A DNA stretch of 64,000 nt, taken from Planoprotostelium fungivorum. Its lineage: Eukaryota; Evosea; Variosea; Cavosteliida; Cavosteliaceae. A program made the position numbers and the translations under genes. The notes beneath the pieces were generated by a model. It was not told where the DNA came from, made no database searches, and was given only the letters and a program-made list of their open reading frames with translations. Shown here piece by piece: positions 37,074 to 48,839 of this stretch. The DNA is taken from positions 161,013 through 225,012 of the forward strand of contig MDYQ01000012.1 in assembly GCA_003024175.1 (NCBI GenBank), in the 5' to 3' direction. The first letter of the stretch is position 1. Each line of letters opens with the position of its first letter.

Positions 37074-39260
37074 ATGCCTCACGCCATCGGTATCGATCTC
37101 GGAACAACCTACAGGTAACCCACATCTCTACTCTACCATCGTCTGATCGATCACCAGCTGTGTGGGAGTCTGGAAAGATGGCAGAGTAGAGATCATCGCC
37201 AACAACCAGGGTAACAGAACCACCCCTTCTTGTGTTGCCTTCACCGAGCAGGAGCGTCTCATTGGAGACTCTGCCGTCAACCAGTCGGCTCAGAACCCCA
37301 AGAACACCGTCTTCGACGCCAAGAGACTCATCGGTCGCTCCTTCAAGGACCCCATCGTCCAGAAGGACATCAAGCACTTCCCCTTCAACGTACGTTCCCA
37401 TTCTCATCTCCATCTCGACTTTCCACCTCTCACCTTCCACTCCTTCCCCACTCCCCCGTTCTCATGTTAACAGGTTGTCGACTCCGGCAAGGACGAGCCC
37501 CTCATCGAGGTCAACTTCCGTGGAGAGGTCAAGAGATTCACCCCCCAGGAGGTCTCTGCCTGCGTTCTCGAGTACATGAAGTCCACCGCCGAGGCTTACC
37601 TCGGAGAGCCCGTGACCGACGCCGTCGTCACTGTCCCCGCCTACTTCGACAACTCTCAGAGAACCGCCACCAAGGATGCCGGAGCCATTGCCAACCTCAA
37701 CGTCCTCCGTATCATCAACGAGCCCACCGCCGCCGCTCTCTGCTACGTGAGATGGGATCACGGAGGTCATACGATACTGATATGGGATGCAGGGTCTGGA
37801 CTCCAAGGACAAGAACAGAAAGGTCCTCATCTTCGATCTCGGAGGTGGTACCTTCGATGTTACCGTCCTGTCTATCGGTGAGACCATCATGCAACCTCGC
37901 CGTCCATCTTCTCACCTCTTGACCAGATGAGGGAGTCTTTGAGGTCAAGGCCACCGGTGGAGACACCCACTTGGGAGGAGAGGACTTTGACAACCTTGTC
38001 GTCGACCACTTCGTCAAGGAGTTCAGCTTGAAGCACAAGAAGGACATCATGGGCAACGCCAGAGCCCTCAGACGTCTGAGATCCGCTTGCGAGAAGGCCA
38101 AGAGGTGACATCATCATCTCATCTCCGACCATGACTCATCCTCTACAGAACCCTGTCCAACTCCACCACCGCTTCCATCGAGATCGACTCTCTGTACGAG
38201 GGTGTCGACTTCTACACCTCCCTCACCCGTGCCAAGTTCGAGGAGCTCTGCTCCAAGATGTTCAACAAGTGCATCGACACCGTCAAGACCACCCTCAAGG
38301 ACTCCAAGTTGGACAAGAAGCTCATCGACGAGGTCGTCCTCGTTGGAGGTTCCACCCGTATCCCCAAGGTTCAGAACATGCTGTCTGAGTTCCTCGGAGG
38401 CAAGGAGCTGTGCAAGTCGGTCAACCCCGACGAGGCCGTCGCCTACGGAGCCGCCGTCCAAGGTCAGCCCCTCGTGTTACGGTCGTCTCTTTGCTGACTC
38501 GTTGACAGCTGCCATTCTCACCGGTGTCAAGAACGACAACCTCCAGTCCATGGTCCTGTTAGACGTCACCCCCCTGTCCCTCGGTGTCGAGACTCAGGGC
38601 AAGGTCATGTCAGTGGTCATCCCAAGAAACACCACTATCCCCACTCGCAAGTTCGAGCAGTACACCACCGTCGAGGACAACCAGACCGAATTAGACGTCA
38701 ACGTCTTTGAGGGAGAGAGAGCCTCCATCTCCGGCAACAACCTCCTCGGAAAGTTCACCCTCAGCGGTATCTTGCCCGCCAAGCGTGGAGTCGCCCAGAT
38801 CGAGATCGCCTTCGAGCTGGACGCCAACGGAATCTTGAAGGTCACCGCCAAGGACAATGCCACCGGCAAGAGCAACAACATCACCATTGCCAACAACCGT
38901 GGAAGACTGTCTCAAGAGCAGATCGACGAGATGATCGCCGAGGCCGAGAAGAACAAGGCCAAGGACAAGGAGTTCCAAGACAGAGTCCAGGCCAGAAACG
39001 AAGTCGAGGCGTGAGTGACGGCGACACGTCCTCTATACTCACCTCTTTCCAGTTACCTCTTCAACATCCGCAGTGCCCTGTACGACACACAGATCGGAAA
39101 CAGAGACAAGCAGACGATTGAGGAGGCCGTGAACGCTTCTCTGCAGTGGATGGACGAGCAGAGCGAGGGTGCCAGCATCGAGCAGATCCGATCGAAGCAG
39201 AAGGAGGTCGAGTCCGTCTACAACCCGATCATCCTCAAGATGTACACCAAGAAGAAGTAA
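37074..39260 (+). CDS. Cytosolic-type HSP70 lacking the EEVD tail
   Basis: ATP-dependent chaperone. [13 protein letters not shown] is split from [18 protein letters not shown] by an intron a few codons in. The canonical signatures are [24 protein letters not shown] (about 37840), [17 protein letters not shown] (about 38335) and [11 protein letters not shown] (about 38880). Five or six short introns (for example at 37391, 37749, 37880, 38105, 38463, 39013). Codon use is strongly biased to C in third positions, as expected for a highly expressed gene. The protein ends [17 protein letters not shown] (TAA 39258-39260), so the Gly/Met/Pro linker and the EEVD that binds TPR co-chaperones are absent. 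There is no signal peptide and no KDEL. Confidence 0.95.
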
Positions 39261-39631
39261 ATTTTGTGTGCGGTAGACGTGTTCGTTCTCTGTCGTGCAT
39301 CGTGTGGGATCTGTTGTGTCTTTGTGGTGTGTGGCACGTTCGTCACGTTGCTGACGGGCCTTCAAGGGTACAAGAGCCATATGACCTGGAAAGAGGACGT
39401 CAGATTCCAGGAGATGACTTGAACGCCAGAGGTCGAGAGGCCAAGCGTTCAAGCGTATGAAATTTCCTTGAGACTGTTCGAGGTGGCGATGATCGGCGAC
39501 GGATGATTGGACGTGTTCTGATGTGACGGTCAGAAAATATAAACACACCGACGTCTATAGACAGGCGTCTAATTTTTGGTTGAGGCGTATAGTATTACTT
39601 CGTGGATGGCTTGAAGTGTGGCCCACGGCGA
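39261..39631. other. Intergenic between HSP70 and a small unknown gene
   Basis: 370 bp. A TATA-like AAAATATAAAC lies at about 39535, roughly 95 bp before the next start codon. Open minus frames overlap the HSP70 3' end and are shadows. Confidence 0.4.
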
Positions 39632-39966
39632 ATGGACGGTGGACGATACGGCCAGGTGACGAGGTACGCCAAGGTTGACACAGTGTCCCAAACTTGGGTC
39701 CCAAAGGATACCCCAACTTGTATGTAGGTGAGCCTTTCTCATTATAATGAGTATACTCACACGGGCAACAGATTTGAGTTTGATGAAGGCCACTGGAACC
39801 ACGGAATGCCCCGCCTTGCAACCGACGCGCAGTGGTACAACCGATATGTCACTCTACGTGAGAACTTTTCAACATGACATACCCCTTCTGATCTTTTGAT
39901 ATAGCATCCATCATCGGACCAGACGGAAAGAGGAGGTTCCAAAGAACTCTGATAACGTCTAAGTGA
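39632..39966 (+). CDS. Small unknown protein
   Basis: ATG at 39632 gives MDGGRYGQVT. The next parts read VPNLGPKGYPNLY, then YTHTGNRFEFDEGHWNHG (about 39755) and ATDAQWYNRYVTL, and after a normal intron (GTGAGAAC...GATATAG) PSIIGPDGKRRFQRTLITSK with TGA 39964-39966. The composition and the clean last intron argue that it is real. The first two joins need very short introns (about 20 and 28 nt) to keep the frame, so the 5' model is doubtful. The protein would have about 90-100 residues. I do not recognise the family. Confidence 0.45.
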
Positions 39967-40089
39967 ACCGCCTCTGGGACATTATTGATAATGTCTTATC
40001 CACCTCATTGTCTTGTCAATCTACCATCCGATCACTCGTGGTGTGTTATCCTCCACTCCATCGCACCTGCGGCCTGAACCATAGATCAT

Positions 40090-40949
40090 CTTTCACACGC
40101 TACAGGTGAATTTTCTCTTCTCTGACATCGAGCAGGAGAGCCGAGGAATGAATGCGGACCTCGTGCAGAGTGAGTCGATCATCATCACATCGACATCGTC
40201 AGATCGCGTAGCATCCTGTCATCAAACACATTCATCCGTGGATCTCGCCGTTCAAATCACTCTGGATGATCCTGAGCTTGTATATGCAGGAGACCAAGGT
40301 GAGATATCCTCTCTCATTCATTCGCTCACACCAGTTCAACTATCACGCTGTTACCTATCGTGAAAGAATTAATGGAGGCAGCCATGTGCTTGACACAGAT
40401 GAACTGATGGACGACGATCGAATGATCGTGATGACGTTAAATTGGTCTGGGCAGAGTGGCAGAGGCAGGAGATTGGGAGGTACGCTGAAAAGTGCTAACG
40501 AAGGTGAGAGGGTGGTGATGTCTTTGAATGACTTCTTCCAGGTGTTCATGAGAGATCCAGGTCTCCGTCCTTCCTAGAGGAGGCGTGGATTGCGATGTAC
40601 GTCTCGCAGGTTGGTCCTCTGTCCACAAAGTAGTACCTTTGTCCTCTGGAGGTGAGTGGAGACGTCCGCGATTTACGCTGGCACCGTGCAGTGTATCGGT
40701 GGTCTCTCGTTCTTCAGATGGCGTCACCTCTGTGTCGTCGCTGTCTCGAGCGAAGCCTCCATCGAGGAGCAATTCTCTTCTTCTGGTCCTTCTTCAAGTA
40801 AGTGATTTCCGTTTTCGTGTCGGGAGTCAATGTTTGACGATAGAGTGTAGGTCACTGATCCTTCATCAGATGACGAGCCTCAAGCTGCAGCTGATAAACA
40901 AGAGGGAGATCGAGGCTCAAGACAGCTTATTCAGGACAAACCGGTAAGC
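40090..40949 (+). CDS. Unresolved multi-exon gene
   Basis: Several exon-like pieces lie on the plus strand: a piece with VQITLDDPELVYAGDQ (about 40250), LVWAEWQRQEIG (about 40445), a Ser/Arg-rich part (about 40640-40790) and a last exon around 40870-40949, followed by AATAAA at about 40990. The first piece resembles the opening strands of an arrestin-like or Rgp1-type beta domain, but this is only an impression. I could not build one continuous frame. The product is unknown. Confidence 0.35.
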
Positions 40950-41094
40950 ACATCGTCTCATCCTTCACACCACCTCATTGTACATGTAATAAAGAGTTTC
41001 GACAAGTTACCCTTTTTATCATCACACTCAACCTCGTCCCCTCATCATCGTACACTGCTCGTTTTTCGATACTTTTTTATTCGTACGAAGTACT

Positions 41095-42115
41095 TTACAG
41101 CTCGTCCTTGGTCTGTGGCTCATCGCTGCTCTCCTCTTCTACCGGAAAGTCTTCCACGGTGGCCTTTGCGTTGGGGTCCAAATTCAAGTTCTGGTTCACC
41201 AACTTGACGATCTGGTTGGCAAATCCAACGGGATCTTCTAAGTTGAAACCCGAAGACATGGCCGAAGTCTGGTACAACACCTACGACTTCGTATCAGCAT
41301 CGCGTCCATCATGCATGTCTCTCACCTCGATGAGTCCTTCGCTCCCTGATCGGTAGAGTCCTCCGCAACTCTTCTGCTGAGTTCGTGGATGAAAGGATGT
41401 CTAGGATTGATCTCCAACACTTTCTTCGGGGCGAAATGCTTCGAGACGGGATCAGCCAGAGCCTGAGCTCGGATGATTTTCTCCATCTGAGGCGACCAAC
41501 CAAAGAGAGAAGAGACGAGGGCGGCGGGGGCCCCCACGAGACGTACGGACACTCGGACGGCCTGCGGAGCGTGAGTGGGTGTCGTGGAGCATCGATGGGA
41601 ATGGCGAGTTGTAGACGGACTCACCTCCAATTTGTCGGACAGTTGTTCCTTGATCCACTTTGTGAGAGGAGTGAACTCTTCATCTAAGCGCTTGGTCTCC
41701 TCCTTGTCGTCTCCGAGGTCGAGGTTGCCCTTGGCGACGTTACGTGACTGGAATTTTCCGTCGTATTTCTTGATGGAGCTGACGGCGTACTCGTCGATGG
41801 GCTTGTCCACGTACAACACTTCGTATCCCTTCTTCGTGGTTCTCTCTGTCTCCATTCAGTTTCTCTCTCCTCTCTCTCACCCAAAAGTGGTGAAGCCTTG
41901 ATGGTGTCCAGGCTGTCTCCCGATAGATCCTCTATATTCTCGTCGCGGTGTCTCTTGTGCCTGCTGACCCGGGCTCCTATTGAACCCATCATCATCATCG
42001 AACAGACCTGATCTAACGCAGTGAATCCATTCCTCCAATGAGTTTGGTCCATCGTCAGAGGAGTTCGACCCTTCCTCTACGCGTGGCGCGTCTGGCAACA
42101 CATCTGGAACATTCC
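41095..42115 (-). CDS. C-terminal-only GRP94 (endoplasmin)-like protein with KDEL
   Basis: The reading frame corresponds only to the last third of GRP94/HSP90: GPNSLEEWIH (about 42030), SGDSLDTIKASPLL joined across an intron to ERTTKKGYEVLYVDKPIDEY (about 41840), FTPLTKWIKEQL, FGWSPQMEKIIRAQA (about 41480), EINPRHPFIHEL, then AMSSGFNLEDPVGFANQIV and a C-terminal KDEL retrieval signal with TAA at 41095-41097. The N-terminal ATPase domain and most of the middle domain are missing. Only about 325 bp separate this fragment from the divergent epimerase gene, so they cannot be hidden upstream. A minus frame upstream (42300-42077) has a hydrophobic stretch (TTCLCTLLCSILS) that might serve as a leader, but no splice joins it cleanly. 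Either a decayed copy or a dimerisation-domain-only ER protein. Confidence 0.65.
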
Positions 42116-42441
42116 AGCACACTCATGGGCTCGTGCGGAGGGTGTGTTGGATAAGGAAGGGTAGCACGTCAGACTCAGCGCAGCAACCCTGCACGTGGAT
42201 AAGATGGAACATAAAAGTGTACACAGACATGTAGTTTGAGAGAAGTTCTTATAAAATGTTGTGTGCATTGTACGATTCGTGGAAATGACTAGACTACAAG
42301 ACATCTTCCTCTTGCTGGCTTCATGATGCAATTACATCACTGGGTTGGATTTATCCAATTCTACAACGAAAACTTCGGCGGTGGAAAACTCGCAAACTCA
42401 CGCGTCACACGCCATCAGCTACATCAAAAACACGATAGAAC

Positions 42442-43874
42442 ATGTCTCAAGCTTCTCTCAAAGTACTCGTCACTGGCGGTACCGGTTTCATCGGTTCTCG
42501 CCTCATTCCACGTCTTCAATCTAAGGGACACACCGTCACCATCGTATCTCGCACTCCAGGAGCAGGAAGGATCACTTATGAAGACATACAGTGAGTCAGT
42601 CAGAGCACAATCCAACCGCATGATCCATTGGACGGAGATGGTAAAGACAAGACTAACTCTAATGCAGAAATGGCAAACTCCCCAGGTCAGATGCGATCGT
42701 CAATCTCGCTGGAGCTCCCATCATGGATGCAGCTTGGACACCACAGAGAAAAAAGGAGCTTTTAGACAGCAGGTATCCACGTCTCTCTATTTCATCATCT
42801 GACGTCAAGACAGAGTCGCCACAACTAACATATTGACGAAGGCATTAGAGGAAATGAAGAACGAAGAGAGACCCAAAGTCTTCGTTAGCGGCAGTGCTAT
42901 CGGTATCTATCCCTTCACAGACGACCCTGTGGACGAGTCTTTCGACAAAAAAGTGGATAATGTGTGATGTCCACATCGAGATGAGACACTGACGATGAAA
43001 AGTTTTCGGCGGAGCTGTGCAGAGAATGGGAGCTCAGTGCCATCCGAGTTCCAAACGTAAGTCCTTACGTTCTATATCCAGATCGAATGACTCACATCGT
43101 TCATCCATCTCCATTTCTTCATCACCTCTCACGTCCATCCACATCCACCACCCCACGAGATCATCATCACCCTATCATCATCTCCAAAGATAAACGACGC
43201 CGAAACTGAGATAAGACAGCCCACTCGATTAGTGATCTTACGCATCGGCATCGTTTTGGGAGAAGGTGGTGGTGCTCTCTCCCAGATGGTCCCCCCCTTC
43301 CGATTCGGTGACATTTCCCGCCTTTCGACCGATTTTGAAATTTAAAAGGTCTCGGCGGGCCGATGGGCAGCGGACGCCAATTCCAGCCGTGGATACACAT
43401 CGACGACATGTGCAAACTCATCGAAAAGTCCATCGAGGTGCGTAGCGTACGTCTACCGCGTGACTCGTCGCAGGATTCGAAGATGGAGGGTGTCTATAAC
43501 GCCGTGTCGCCCGGTATTGTCAGCAACGGTGAATTGTCCAAAGTCATCGCGGACACTTTGGGTCGTCCCATGTTTCTGTGGGTTCCACGTAAGTTTCAAG
43601 ATATGACGTCATCACGAAGAGCTTCACCATCATCATCATCGTGACCGACATGATCATCGTCATCGGCATGATGACACCAGACAGGTTTACTCCTCAAGAC
43701 TGTCTTTGGAGAGCGAGAGATCTTGTTGACGGAGGGCTCCAACGTGAGACGATGATAGATGAGCGACAGCGTGATGAATGAGAGCAGGTGGTACCGAAGA
43801 GGACGGTGGAGTCTGGATTCCAGTTCGATTACCCAAACATAGAAGGTGCTATGAAGCAGATCTTGAAGAAATAA
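42442..43874 (+). CDS. NAD(P)-dependent epimerase, SDR39U1 / TIGR01777-like
   Basis: Atypical short-chain dehydrogenase. MSQASLKVLVTGGTGFIGSR (ATG 42442) contains the Rossmann TGGTGFIG. It is followed by DAIVNLAGAPI, RKKELLDSR (about 42750), VFVSGSAIGIYPF (about 42880, the YYG/IYP active-site block of this subfamily), VILRIGIVLGEGGGALSQM (about 43225) and GSGRQFQPWIHIDD (about 43370; compare GsGrQw.sWIHi.D). The end is GAMKQILKK, TAA 43872-43874. Eight or so introns. The substrate is unknown for the family. Divergent from the GRP94-like fragment; convergent with V-ATPase E. Confidence 0.9.
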
Positions 43875-44082
43875 AAAGTCATCATCACTCAATGCAAATC
43901 ATTGCATGGCAAAGTCAACAGTGAAGAGAAGGTGGACAAAGGTGGTGTATCGATGGTGCTGCGAAAGATGAACCAGTGATGTGCATCTGTTTCACATGAT
44001 GAAAAAGAAAGAAGAGAAGAGAATGGAAATTGCAATTTATTGTCCAAGTGATGACTCCAAAAAAGATACCAAGAGAGTCGAA

Positions 44083-44970
44083 TTAATCATAGAATTTACG
44101 TGTGAGAGACTTTCCGTACACTGTGGTTCTGATGGCAGGCAGGTTCTGCTCGAATGCCATGGAGAGGCGGGCATCGAGGGTGTTGTTGCAGATGATCTTT
44201 CCGTCACCGCTGCTAACGACAACTCCTCCCGTGCTATCGTTTCGTCAATCGTGATGTCGAGACGGATCCGATTATCGTATGGACGATATGGAAATGCAAA
44301 TCACGCTCACCAGAACTCTCCCTCCTTGGTGGCCTGCTCGGGTCCGGGGGCCAGGAAATAGGTCTTTGATAAGACGGCATTGACGGGCTTGTTCGTCTTG
44401 GATTGGTACTCCTTGGCGGCCTCTGTTAAGAGAGATTCGACGAGGGCGAGGTCCTGCTTTCTGGCGACAACATTGACGGTTTCCTCTGCCAGCCTCAAGA
44501 GAGCCTGAATGGAGAGTATGAGAATCACATATGGACGGGGGTATGATGATAGAACATACCTGGACGAGGAGGTCCTTGAGGATCTTCTTGTATGCGTTCT
44601 GATCCTTGGAGAGCTCTCCGAGCTTCTTGTGTGCAACGCTCAAGATTCTCTGGACACCCTCTTCCTTGGCCTTGAGAATGCGGAGACGAGATTGGTTCAG
44701 CTCGTTAGAGGCATCGCTGAGGTCGTCATCAAGGGGTCCGGGGGTGAGGGGGGTTCATATTACTCACATCTTTCTCTTGACCTCAATGTTCTTCTCCTTC
44801 TTCTCGAACTCTTTGGAGATCTTCTGCTTGGCCTCCTGAACGTTCTTTGACTTCTCGATGCTGAACTCCTCCTGGGCCTTAGCATTGATCTCGTCGACCT
44901 TCTCGTCAGCCTCTCTCAGGATGAACTTTGTCATCTGCTCGACCTGCTTCTGTGCCTCATCGTCTTCCAT
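44083..44970 (-). CDS. V-type ATPase subunit E
   Basis: Peripheral-stalk subunit of the vacuolar proton pump. MEDDEAQKQVEQMTKFI (ATG 44970) begins the long N-terminal helix with EEFSIEKSKNVQEAKQKI. A middle exon gives LRILKAKEEGVQRILSVA, then RLAEETVNVVARKQD and GGVVVSSGDGKIICNNTLDA with RLSMAFEQNLPAIR, the family signature. The end RKFYD stops at TAA 44083-44085. Length is about 230 residues, normal for the family. Codon use is biased like HSP70. Three or four introns. Head-to-head with BRAP2, 190 bp apart. Confidence 0.95.
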
Positions 44971-45160
44971 CTTGTCTATAATGCAGCGAGGGTTCTTCTC
45001 GGATGCCTTCTTGTCGCCGGCTGATGCGAACTGCTCTGAACAGAAAGTCCTCCATTTTTTGTTAACTTCTCCAATGCTATAGTGGACATAAAAGTCTTAG
45101 AATTTTTCTCCACACTTCTCTGAACTGTCAAGGCTTGAGAAGCGACGACATCACAACAAC

Positions 45161-47060
45161 ATGAGCGTCAGAGATGGTCCTAGACCGAGAAGAAATACGA
45201 TACATGAAGTCCCATCTGAGCTGAAACACAGTCTTGTCTATGACGATGTAGAAGATGGGGACGATGAATTCGACGAGGAAATGAAGAGACAATTGGCCAA
45301 TGGAACGATCGAGTTCGTATCTGGTAATCCAGCAGTTGAATTGTCTGTGAGTGCGAGAATGATGCTATCTGACGTCAGATGGGCTAATCATCTCAGGAAG
45401 GAGTGATCTATTCTCTGAAGGAGAAGTTTGTTGACACAAAACTCTCTCCTGATTCACGACACAGTAATCTTCCAGTGAGTCATTTTCAGATCCAGGATCT
45501 CGCCCAAACGTTTGGATATCTGAATCTTGTGACAGAGTAAGAGGGGACTCATTTGTTGTGTTCTGGGTGTTCCATCTTTCTCTACACCATCTGATTTTGC
45601 ACGCTTCACGGGACCACACATCCGGAACATTTCTCACATGAGAGTCCTCAGGTATTCTATCGATGTCAATACGTTGAATTGATGTCGAGAGATGGTAACA
45701 TCATGCACATGATTCGCTGATGATCATGTCAGACACACGAAAACAGATAAGACGTACATGGTTGTCCTTCGTTTCTTCACTCGCGAAGGAGCAGATTCAT
45801 TCTACAATGATCTAAACAACAAACAATTTGTATCCATGGAGGTGTGCGAATGATCGATCCAGATCATTTCCATCACATCTCGATCACCACACAGAATGTC
45901 TCGTCATCTGACCATCATCACCACACTCCATCATCATCCGATCCAGACGAACGACCACGCTCATCATCATCTCAGCCCGAAGTCTGTACTGTCCTCTTCG
46001 TCTCCTCCATTGTCTTCTCTAAACCAGCCGGCTCGACTTTCCCGGAGACGAGCCAAGAGCAACCGCTGTGCCCTGTCTGTCTCGAACGATTCGAAGAGAG
46101 CAGCTCCGGCGTACTGACTGTCCTGTGCCACCACACCTTCCACTCGGGTGAGTCACGTGACTCCATCTACACCGTTGTAGATGACATGAATTCACATATT
46201 CAGGCTGTCTGTCAAAGTGGAAGGGAGGGGACTCTTGTCCGGTCTGTCGTTTCTCTCAGCAACCTGAAGGGCAGGCTCCAGTGTGCTTCAATTGCAGCAA
46301 TAATAGCTCACTGTGGATCTGTATCATCTGTGGTAACGTGGGCTGTGGGAGATATCTCAATTCTCACGCGAGGGAGCACTACAACGAGACGAAACATCGT
46401 TACGCACTCGAATTGTCCACGTCCAGGACTTGGGACTACGAGGGTGAGTTCCCGCGCGATTCGAATTTCAAATTTCGAACGTAAACAGACGACACGTATG
46501 TTCACCGTCTGGCTACGAACAAGAGCGACGGCGGCCTCGTCGTGATAGAAGGTACGGAGACGTCACAGGGAGAGAACACAGAAGACAAAGTGGAGTCGTT
46601 GTCTTTAGAGTACAGCTATGCCATGGAGAGCCAGTGTAAATACTTTGAAGAGCAGATGTACAGATTAAAAGTCGAAAAAGAGAATAAAATCGATTTATTG
46701 AAGCAGGAAGTGGAAGGGGTCGTCAGGGCCAACGGGGTGAGAGACGTCAGACTACAACGAGACATGTTGAAGAGGAGGCAGGAGAAGGGTAAGCACCTTC
46801 ACTGGATGAAGGAGGAGAAGAAGAGACTGGATAAGAATACGAAGGCGTTAGAAGTGAAGATGAGAGACAAATTGAAAGAGGTGAAGAAGCTATACGGGTG
46901 GGTGGGATTGATGATGGGACAGATGGAGGAGTTGAAGAGTTTGAATAACATCATGAAGCACACGCAACAACAACTTCGAAGTAAGATCACGAAAGAGATG
47001 GAAGACATGCAGGTCATAGAGAAGAAGATCAGAGAGGTGATGAAGATGTTGTCAGGGTGA
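45161..47060 (+). CDS. BRAP: BRAP2 (BRCA1-associated protein / IMP)-like ubiquitin ligase
   Basis: MSVRDGPRPRRNTIH (ATG 45161) begins an N-terminal part, followed by the RRM-like BRAP2 domain (ISHMRVLR, YMVVLRFFTREGADSFYNDL about 45760-45810). The RING finger reads CPVCLERFEESSSGVLTVLC (about 46072) and continues after an intron with CLSKWKGGDSCPVCRF. The UBP zinc finger is CFNCSNNSSLWICIICGNVG (about 46285) with CGRYLNSHAREHYNETKH. The C-terminal coiled coil starts SLSLEYSYAMESQCKYFEEQ (about 46597) and runs to TGA 47058-47060. This order is exactly that of BRAP2, which binds Ras pathway and nuclear-import factors in animals. Introns contain inverted repeats, one at 46164-46183. Confidence 0.92.
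46164..46183 (+). repeat. Perfect hairpin form of the dispersed motif in a BRAP2 intron
   Basis: CATCTACA (46164-46171), loop CCGT, TGTAGATG (46176-46183): 8-bp perfect arms inside the intron that begins GTGAGTCACGTGACT after the RING exon. The same intron also carries the palindrome GTCACGTGAC. Confidence 0.8.
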
Positions 47061-47242
47061 ATGGAATTGATGGTGATAGGTTGAATCACAGAACGAGCTG
47101 TTGATTCAGAAATGTTCATAAATAACGAAGAGGGAATGGTCTCATGTGAAGTAACGTTGTCGTACGATGATTGAGAAGTCGTTTTTTTTCAAGCCAGAAA
47201 TTTGTGACAGACGATCTCATCACATCACGACTTCTCAATCCG

Positions 47243-48563
47243 ATGGCGCACGCAGGAACTCATCTGAGACTCTTCGTGTGCACTCTCTTAGTCCAGTTCT
47301 GTACGAGTCATATCACATGTAGTGGTGGTGTTGCACAACTGTCTTCAGAAGATGGAACATGCTTGACCGTGAATTTGGGTGATACTGCCACCAGACTATC
47401 AACGTGCAACGATACGAGAGATCTTTGGCACGTCGATCTGACTTGGAGACGTCTCTGTGAGAAGATCATCATCGACGATCGTGTTGATATCCTCAGACAA
47501 CGACAACACCACTAGTCGAGAGTGGTCTTTTTTTTTCTATACCGCAACCAACTTGACCACTACGTGCCATTCCATCTTACCCAATGGTTCTTTGTCCACC
47601 CCCCAATCATCCAATGTGATCTTGAATTCTTTTCCATCTAAATCTCACCTCTTACGGTAGGTCAGTGCTCATCGCATAATTCAATCCATCCAATCGAATC
47701 AAGGAAACATGTCAATAGACATCGTCTACACCCTCTACTATCACAGCCGAAACTTGACCAATTTCTGGGCCGGCCAAGATCACAAAGAATTCGGTCCGAA
47801 TCACTTTGAGACCGACATCATCGTCTATAACTGGAAGAACCAAACGAAGACCTCGACGTAAACAGTATCTTAGTTTTTACGCTGACGATGCGACAGGCTA
47901 CACATGGAAGTGGGTGCCATCACGAGCATGGGAATGTTAGACCTGTCATCGATCTCTGATGACAACGGTAACTATAGAGGTCTATCCTTTCTCAAAGGCT
48001 CACTCTACCTCTCACAAATGTCGACCGTAGTCGCTGGCGATAAGGTGATGTGATTGACCATGTCGATCGTTTCTCAATCACAACAGACGACTCATCCTCC
48101 CTCCTACTTTGACTACATCTTACAACACCTCACTCCACCTACGGCAACTGCTGGAGTTCAACTTGCAGAGGCTTCCAACGATGCGAACGTCACGTGGTCC
48201 ATCGTATTGGGTGGGTGATATAAGAAACGACTCGAGATGCAATGATGACAATCGTGATGTGATTGACGATGCTGATGGATGTGACAGAGATGAACAAACC
48301 TGGAATTCCCCAATGGACTACCACCATCATCGCCATCTCCGCCGGAGTTGTTCTGTTTCTTCTCTTGTGTGTCACTTCCATCGTCATCTTTGTCTTCCAC
48401 AAGCGGGAGAAGAGAGGAGGAGAAGAGGGAGAACCGAATGTTACAACCCCTCTGGCTTACTCTTATCCTTGATGCTGGTGACATCGAGGGAGGGCACCCT
48501 GAGCCTGAAGACCAAGATTCTCTTAGAAACACAGGAACAAATCAATATTTTCGGTTACCATAA
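47243..48563 (+). CDS. Type I membrane glycoprotein of unknown family
   Basis: The signal peptide is in MAHAGTHLRLFVCTLLVQF (ATG 47243). The ectodomain has Cys-containing and sequon-rich exons: GTCLTVNLGDTATRLSTC, TNLTTTCHSILPNGSL (about 47560), YYHSRNLTNFWAG (about 47740) and YFDYILQHLTPP (about 48105). One membrane helix (TTIIAISAGVVLFLLLCVTS, about 48320-48395) is followed by HKREKRGGEEGEP. The tail either stops at a TGA near 48472 (PLAYSYP) or, if GTTACAAC...ATCGAG is an intron, continues to NQYFRLP and TAA 48563. I prefer the spliced form because it keeps an acidic tail. Function unknown. Confidence 0.65.
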
Positions 48564-48839
48564 CGACGGCCGTGACAGGTCTCGAATGAATAGACGGAAG
48601 AATCGACGTGTGCATTTAAAAGCCAGCATCTGGCAGAATCTTTGGAGTCCATCGGGCACCGAACGTCCGAACATTCTCGCCAGAGCAGGAAGAACATCAG
48701 CAGCATCATTAGAGGCGACATCACAGGAGTTCAGTGACAGATAATAGGGGAGGAGATTCCGTTGTAATTTGATTGGTGTCGCCCCGCTTCTGTGTTGCTA
48801 GCGGTAGGGACACAGCAGCCATCTCTAGCTCATTGGACA

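Noticed and set aside
37069-39548. Several long minus-strand frames across HSP70
   Set aside because: They are shadows caused by the strong third-position C bias of HSP70 on the plus strand.
43620-43680. CATCATCATC and GATGATGATG runs considered as satellites or CRISPR-like repeats
   Set aside because: They are short simple repeats inside introns throughout the window, with no spacer structure.
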